This document shows positions 60,426 through 64,000 of a DNA stretch of 64,000 nucleotides, piece after piece (position 1 is the stretch's first letter; every line of letters starts with the position of its first letter). The stretch comes from Tamlana sp. I1 (GTDB lineage: Bacteria; Bacteroidota; Bacteroidia; Flavobacteriales; Flavobacteriaceae). The translations under genes were made by a program, and so were the position numbers. Where the stretch lies: the NCBI RefSeq assembly GCF_015355625.1, contig NZ_JACLAF010000017.1:1-64000 (forward strand). Reading direction: 5' to 3'. The notes beneath the pieces are model-generated. The model saw only the letters and a program-made list of their open reading frames with translations. It did no database searches and was not told the origin of the DNA.

Positions 60426-61469
60426 ATGTATATAAAAAAGATACTTTTAGCCATTGTTGGTTTAGGACTTATTGCAGCAGGATTTTTTGCGAATTTTGTT
60501 TATAAAGCCATGTTAAAACCTAATACAGCTTTTAATAATGAATCGGCTTTCATTTTTATTCCAACCGGATCAAACTATCAATATGTTAGAAATGAGTTAG
60601 AGCCTTTATTAAACGATATCGAAGCTTTTGATGCATTGGCAAAACAAAAAGAATACATCACACACATAAAGGCAGGACGTTTTGAAATTAAAAAAGGGAT
60701 GAGTAATAACGATATTATTAATTCCATTAGAAGTAAAAACTTGCCCATTCGTGTCTCTTTTAACAATCAAGAGAGTCTTGAAAAATTAGCAGGGCGCATT
60801 TCCGATCAAATTGAAGCCGATAGTTTGTCGTTAATAAAAGCGATGACAGATACATCATTTCTAAAAGCAAATCATTTTACTAGGGCATCAGCACTTGGTA
60901 TGTATGTGCCTAATAGTTATGAGTTTTTCTGGAATACTTCAGCAAAAGACTTTAGAGAAAGAATGCTAAAAGAAAATAAGGCTTTTTGGAATACTTCTAG
61001 ACTTGATAAAGCAAAAGCCATAGGTTTAACACCAGAAGAAGTTATTACTTTGGCTTCTATTGTTCATGAAGAATCTAAGCAAGCATCAGAATTGCCTAGA
61101 ATTGCAGGAGTTTATATGAATAGATTAAAAATTGGTATGCCATTACAAGCAGATCCTACGCTTAAATTTGCAGCTTACCAACTTCCAGAATATCAAGGTA
61201 CTGTTATAAAGCGTGTTTTAAATGTTCATAAGGAAATTGATTCGCCATATAACACCTATCAAAATCGAGGTTTACCTCCAGGATTAATTGCGATGCCTGA
61301 TATTACGGCTATTGATGCGGTTTTAAATTATGAAAAACACAAATACCTCTATTTTGTTGCCGATGCTAAACGTTTAGGGTTTCATAAGTTTGCTAAAACT
61401 TTATCACAACATAATGCTTATGCCGCCGAATATTGGCGCTATTTGTCTTCACAGGGCATTAGAAAGTAG
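60426..61469 (+). CDS. mltG: endolytic murein transglycosylase MltG
   Basis: A 347-residue inner-membrane enzyme that cuts nascent glycan strands and so limits their length. One N-terminal membrane helix (ILLAIVGLGLIAAGFFANFVY), then a LysM-like region, then the YceG catalytic domain with the conserved Glu in ASIVHEESK, followed by LPRIAGVYMNRL, MPLQADPTLKFA and SPYNTYQNRGLPPGLIAMP. The start codon follows the GNAT stop with no gap. The operon dapF-GNAT-mltG joins two peptidoglycan functions. A terminator follows. Confidence 0.95.
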   Translation: MYIKKILLAIVGLGLIAAGFFANFVYKAMLKPNTAFNNESAFIFIPTGSNYQYVRNELEPLLNDIEAFDALAKQKEYITHIKAGRFEIKKGMSNNDIINSIRSKNLPIRVSFNNQESLEKLAGRISDQIEADSLSLIKAMTDTSFLKANHFTRASALGMYVPNSYEFFWNTSAKDFRERMLKENKAFWNTSRLDKAKAIGLTPEEVITLASIVHEESKQASELPRIAGVYMNRLKIGMPLQADPTLKFAAYQLPEYQGTVIKRVLNVHKEIDSPYNTYQNRGLPPGLIAMPDITAIDAVLNYEKHKYLYFVADAKRLGFHKFAKTLSQHNAYAAEYWRYLSSQGIRK

Positions 61470-61502
61470 TTTTACATCATTGCATTATACAGTGCAGTAT
61501 TT

Positions 61503-61554
61503 AAATTCTCATGTTTTATCTAGCACGAAAGTAGTTAATAAAACATGAGAATTT
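61503..61554 (+). terminator. dapF-GNAT-mltG terminator
   Basis: Perfect 17-base stem AAATTCTCATGTTTTAT (61503-61519) / ATAAAACATGAGAATTT (61538-61554), followed by T-rich sequence, 34 bases after the mltG stop. Confidence 0.85.
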
Positions 61555-62046
61555 TTGTTTACTTCCGACACGCCATGTCGCATAAATTTGTTTAAATCTA
61601 AGCTAACTTTGTTAAGTAGTTTGAGATTTTAAGCAGAAAAATGCGTTTAAAACGCTTTTCGCCATCAAAAAAAAGCATGCTTAGCAATAATAATTGTCAG
61701 TATTGGCATAGAAATTGGTAAGAAGCTTAAGCTCTAAGCTAAAAGTTAGCGTGTAGACTTATTAAATGGTTTTGATGATTGATACCGTTTCATTTTCAAA
61801 CATAATAAAAAGTTAAAAAGAACTTATGTTTTGATTATGAAACATTATAAATAGCTGTTTTTTAGCGGTTTGTATGTTGTTCGGTCTTTGTCTTAATACC
61901 ATGTTAAATAAGAGTATTTTAAGAGTTTTGGCAGTTTTATAATCTAAATTTAATGTAATAAAAAGGAATGTTTTAATAACAAAAACTTAATAGAAACCTG
62001 TGTATTTCGTCTATTGTTCAATAAAAAGAAACACATAATCGATTAA
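61555..62046. other. about 490-base gene-free stretch
   Basis: No open frame above 40 codons with coding character is seen on either strand. Several short hairpins occur (GCGTTTAAAACGC near 61642, AGCATGCT near 61674, and AAGCTTAAGCTC followed by TAAGCT near 61725). TTGGCA, 6 bases, TTGGT near 61709 resembles half of the chaperone promoter but lacks the 11-mer. It may hold an RNA gene or regulatory sites, but none can be named. Confidence 0.4.
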
Positions 62047-62078
62047 TTTTGAAGTTATTGAAAAAAAGCCTAATTTTG
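62047..62078 (+). promoter_or_regulatory. promoter of the lysozyme-like gene
   Basis: TTTTG at 62047-62051, 19 bases, TAATTTTG at 62071-62078. Both boxes match the Bacteroidota consensus and the spacing is ideal. Confidence 0.7.
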
Positions 62079-62137
62079 CAGGCTCAAATTTCAAGGTGGA
62101 AATTACATTTAATAAACACCGAAAAAATTTAAAATGT

Positions 62138-62794
62138 ATGGTAAAAAATATTGGAAGTTATGGAATTCTTGCACTTACAATATCAACACTATTGTATTTC
62201 TCGTTTCAATCGAGCGAGGCTTTTGATTTAAGTAAATATTCAACTGAAGGGTTAGACTTAAATTATACAGTAAAATTGGACGCGATAGAGGATAATTCTA
62301 CAGTTCAAAAGCACAACGAAGAAGTATTCACCCCGTATTTAGGAAAATCTTTTGTAGGCTTTAAAGAAGCATTAGCTTTTAAAGAGTCTCGAGGTAATTA
62401 TTCTGTGGTTAATTCTTATGGTTACATGGGAAAATATCAATTTGGAAAAAATACTTTAAAACTGATTGGGATTAACGATCCTGCTGCGTTTTTAAAGAGT
62501 CCTAGAATGCAGGAGAATGCTTTTGTAGCGAATACAGCTCGTAATAAGTGGATTTTAAGACGTGATATCAAGAACTATGTTGGAAAACGTATTAATGGTG
62601 TCTTAGTTACAGAATCTGGTATTTTAGCTGCAGCTCACTTAGCGGGTGCAGGAAGTGTAAAGAAGTACTTAAGAAGTTATGGTATTGATAACTTTGCAGA
62701 CGGTTACGGTACAACGGTTGGTTATTATATGAAACGTTTTTCAGGATATGATACGTCGTTTATTAAAGCCGATAGAAAAGCAAAAGCGATTTAG
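62138..62794 (+). CDS. secreted lysozyme-like (transglycosylase-type) protein
   Basis: A 218-residue protein with an N-terminal membrane/signal segment (VKNIGSYGILALTISTLLYFSF). The second half resembles lytic-transglycosylase-type domains: FKEALAFKESRGNYSVVNSYGYMGKYQFG, where the Glu of KESRG is in the position of the catalytic acid, then a helical region with MQENAFVANTARNKW and GILAAAHLAGAGSVKKYLRSYG. The substrate is probably peptidoglycan. I chose the ATG at 62138; a GTG 14 codons upstream (62096) is possible and would give a basic extension before the membrane segment. It has its own promoter. Confidence 0.72.
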   Translation: MVKNIGSYGILALTISTLLYFSFQSSEAFDLSKYSTEGLDLNYTVKLDAIEDNSTVQKHNEEVFTPYLGKSFVGFKEALAFKESRGNYSVVNSYGYMGKYQFGKNTLKLIGINDPAAFLKSPRMQENAFVANTARNKWILRRDIKNYVGKRINGVLVTESGILAAAHLAGAGSVKKYLRSYGIDNFADGYGTTVGYYMKRFSGYDTSFIKADRKAKAI

Positions 62795-62797
62795 TAT

Positions 62798-63514
62798 TTA
62801 ACTTTTATGAATTATAAATAGGGTAGGTCTTTTATGAAGGTCTACCTTATTTTTTTTCCATTGATTTGCAGTTTGGGTTTTTATAAACTCGTTTGGCAAT
62901 GTAATGTCGCAAGCCACACAAACATTGGTGTTGCTTTCTAAAATCGCAGATAAATCTTCAATCATTTTATTGTTTCGGTAAGGGGTTTCAATAAATAATT
63001 GCGATTGATTTCGTTCAAACGAAAGGCGTTCTAAATATTTTATTTCTGCTTTACGTTCTCCTTTATCAATGGGTAAATAGCCGTTAAAAGCGAAGCTTTG
63101 CCCGTTCATTCCAGAACTCATGAGTGCCATTAGAATGGAAGAAGGACCTACCAATGGTACAACCTTAATGTTTTTGTCGTGTGCAATTTTAACCACATCT
63201 GCGCCAGGATCGGCAACTCCAGGACAACCTGCTTCAGAGAGTAAACCAACATGAATCCCTCTTGAACAGGGTTCTAAAAAGTTTGGTAAATCGGTGGCTT
63301 CTGTGTATTTGTTTAATACAAAAAGGTTTAACGAAGGTTGTGATTTTTCTGGGCAAATGCGCTTTATAAAGCGTCTTGCAGTTTTTTCATTTTCAACAAT
63401 AAATGTATCGGTTTGCTCAATAATTTGTTTTACCGTAACAGGTAAAACTTCCAACGGATCGTTATCGCCTAAAGTGGTTGGAATTAAATAAAGTTTACCG
63501 CTATGTGTTGTCAT
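62798..63514 (-). CDS. SAM-dependent methyltransferase, RsmI-like (tetrapyrrole methylase fold)
   Basis: A 238-residue paralog of RsmI, which methylates the 2'-O of C1402 of 16S rRNA. It keeps the fold marks LYLIPTTLGDNDP at the start, GLLSEAGCPGVADPGADVV, VVPLVGPSSILMALMSSGMNGQSFAFNGYLP in part, and FIETPYRN. The start differs from RsmI proper (ATPIGNLGD) and the C-terminus is shorter, so the target may differ. The gene begins 1 base after the phosphatase gene, so they are cotranscribed. Confidence 0.9.
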   Translation of the reverse strand: MTTHSGKLYLIPTTLGDNDPLEVLPVTVKQIIEQTDTFIVENEKTARRFIKRICPEKSQPSLNLFVLNKYTEATDLPNFLEPCSRGIHVGLLSEAGCPGVADPGADVVKIAHDKNIKVVPLVGPSSILMALMSSGMNGQSFAFNGYLPIDKGERKAEIKYLERLSFERNQSQLFIETPYRNNKMIEDLSAILESNTNVCVACDITLPNEFIKTQTANQWKKNKVDLHKRPTLFIIHKS

Positions 63515-63515
63515 T

Positions 63516-63974
63516 TTATGAAGAAGTTAAATCTTGAGCTATTTTTGTACAGGCTTCATCTAGCATGTTGTATACATTTTGAAAGCCTTCATCGCCACCA
63601 TAATAAGGGTCGGGAACATCGAAGTTTTTATTAGGATACACTTCATTTAAAATAAACTTTACTTTATTTTCATCCTCCTCATTTCTAGCTAATTTCAATA
63701 CATTTTGGTAATTCGATTCATCCATCACATAGATAATATCGAATGTATCAAAATCTGAAACTTCAAATTGCCTGCCTTTTAAATTGGAAATGTTTAATCC
63801 GTGTTTTTTAGCAACGGCCACCGAGCGTTTGTCGGGAGCTGAACCAATATGATAACTTGCCGTTCCTGCAGAATCTACTTGAAAATCTTCGGCTGGAAGT
63901 TTTGACTTTAAAATACCTTCAGCTAGGGGTGAACGACAAATGTTTCCCAAGCATACCATTAAAATTTTAGTCAT
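63516..63974 (-). CDS. low-molecular-weight protein-tyrosine phosphatase
   Basis: A 152-residue phosphatase with the P-loop CLGNICRS (Cys8 nucleophile, Arg14) and the general-acid loop VPDPYYGG (Asp of DPYY). It dephosphorylates tyrosine-phosphorylated proteins, often counterparts of polysaccharide-export kinases. It precedes the RsmI-like gene by one base. In flavobacteria I recall this pair lying next to dnaA, which would be just beyond the right edge. The start ATG is 26 bases from the edge. Confidence 0.94.
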   Translation of the reverse strand: MTKILMVCLGNICRSPLAEGILKSKLPAEDFQVDSAGTASYHIGSAPDKRSVAVAKKHGLNISNLKGRQFEVSDFDTFDIIYVMDESNYQNVLKLARNEEDENKVKFILNEVYPNKNFDVPDPYYGGDEGFQNVYNMLDEACTKIAQDLTSS

Positions 63975-64000
63975 GGCTAAATGTTTTAAACAGAAAGTTT

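Noticed and set aside
61705-61725. Possible third copy of the chaperone promoter (TTGGCA, 6 bases, TTGGT)
   Set aside because: The upstream GACATTWTGWC block at 12 bases is absent and no chaperone gene follows; likely chance.

Overview
The window is a 64 kb stretch of low-GC (about one third G+C), gene-dense chromosome from a member of the Bacteroidota, almost certainly family Flavobacteriaceae. Supporting signs are promoters of the TTTG-N19/20-TANNTTTG type (best in front of the tRNA and of the lysozyme-like gene at 62138), near absence of Shine-Dalgarno sequences, many secreted lipoproteins with flavobacterial lipoboxes, bacillithiol-related genes (YpdA, YtxJ), a two-CxxC DnaJ, and fold-back repeats of a kind I associate with flavobacteria. 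No phage, transposase, CRISPR array, rRNA or secondary-metabolite cluster is visible. Most of the window is core chromosome.

Layout. 0.2-5.6 kb: prfA, pyrF, a non-exported helical-backbone metal receptor, a cluster of tiny genes on the minus strand, a DUF4197 lipoprotein and purU. 5.7-9.2 kb: a 1153-residue fused acyl-CoA mutase of the IcmF type. 9.4-16.8 kb: small hypotheticals, an Lrp/AsnC regulator, VOC protein, YpdA, DUF1684 lipoprotein, CrcB, an SRPBCC/GyrI protein and a lipoprotein form of dipeptidyl-peptidase III. 16.8-22.8 kb: a MazG-like pyrophosphohydrolase, ilvE, mnmD (3' end inside a 7-bp tandem repeat), a TIGR01777 oxidoreductase, a YceI lipoprotein, and grpE-dnaJ. 23.1-27.5 kb: a four-gene unit of ABC-2 exporter, MscS channel and a sigma54-type response regulator without a DNA-binding domain. 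27.6-35.8 kb: PPK2, DinB-like protein, lysA, sucC, two secreted proteins, DUF1456 and TerB-like proteins. 35.9-38.5 kb: deoC-deoD plus a second deoC paralog that has lost catalytic residues. 38.9-50.1 kb: clpB, ytxJ, a gamma-glutamylcyclotransferase-like protein, a voltage-gated-type K+ channel, fumarylacetoacetase, glyA, a DUF885 peptidase and a beta-helix lipoprotein. 50.3-56.2 kb: a galactose operon (GntR-type regulator, galM, galK, galT) divergent from an SSS-family sugar symporter. 56.4-64 kb: tRNA-Arg(UCU), a coiled-coil membrane protein, degP/htrA, dapF-GNAT-mltG, a lysozyme-like protein, an RsmI-like methyltransferase and a low-molecular-weight tyrosine phosphatase.

Most notable observations. 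(1) grpE and clpB, 20 kb apart and on opposite strands, carry the same three-part promoter architecture with identical spacing: an 11-bp GACATTWTGWC element, 12 bp, then TTGGYA, 6 bp, TTGMC. At grpE this has the geometry of a sigma54 -24/-12 promoter. (2) The deoC paralog at 37.8-38.5 kb has Glu in place of the Schiff-base Lys and Gly in place of the catalytic Asp, so it is a likely pseudoenzyme. (3) Several interspersed hairpin repeats are present, one inserted in frame between the B12 domain and the GTPase domain of IcmF, and one supplying a Shine-Dalgarno-like leader to pyrF. (4) Three small minus-strand ORFs at 3.0-3.75 kb include two clear paralogs and share upstream sequence. I see no large previously unknown multigene system; the chaperone promoter and the pseudoenzyme are the strongest leads.
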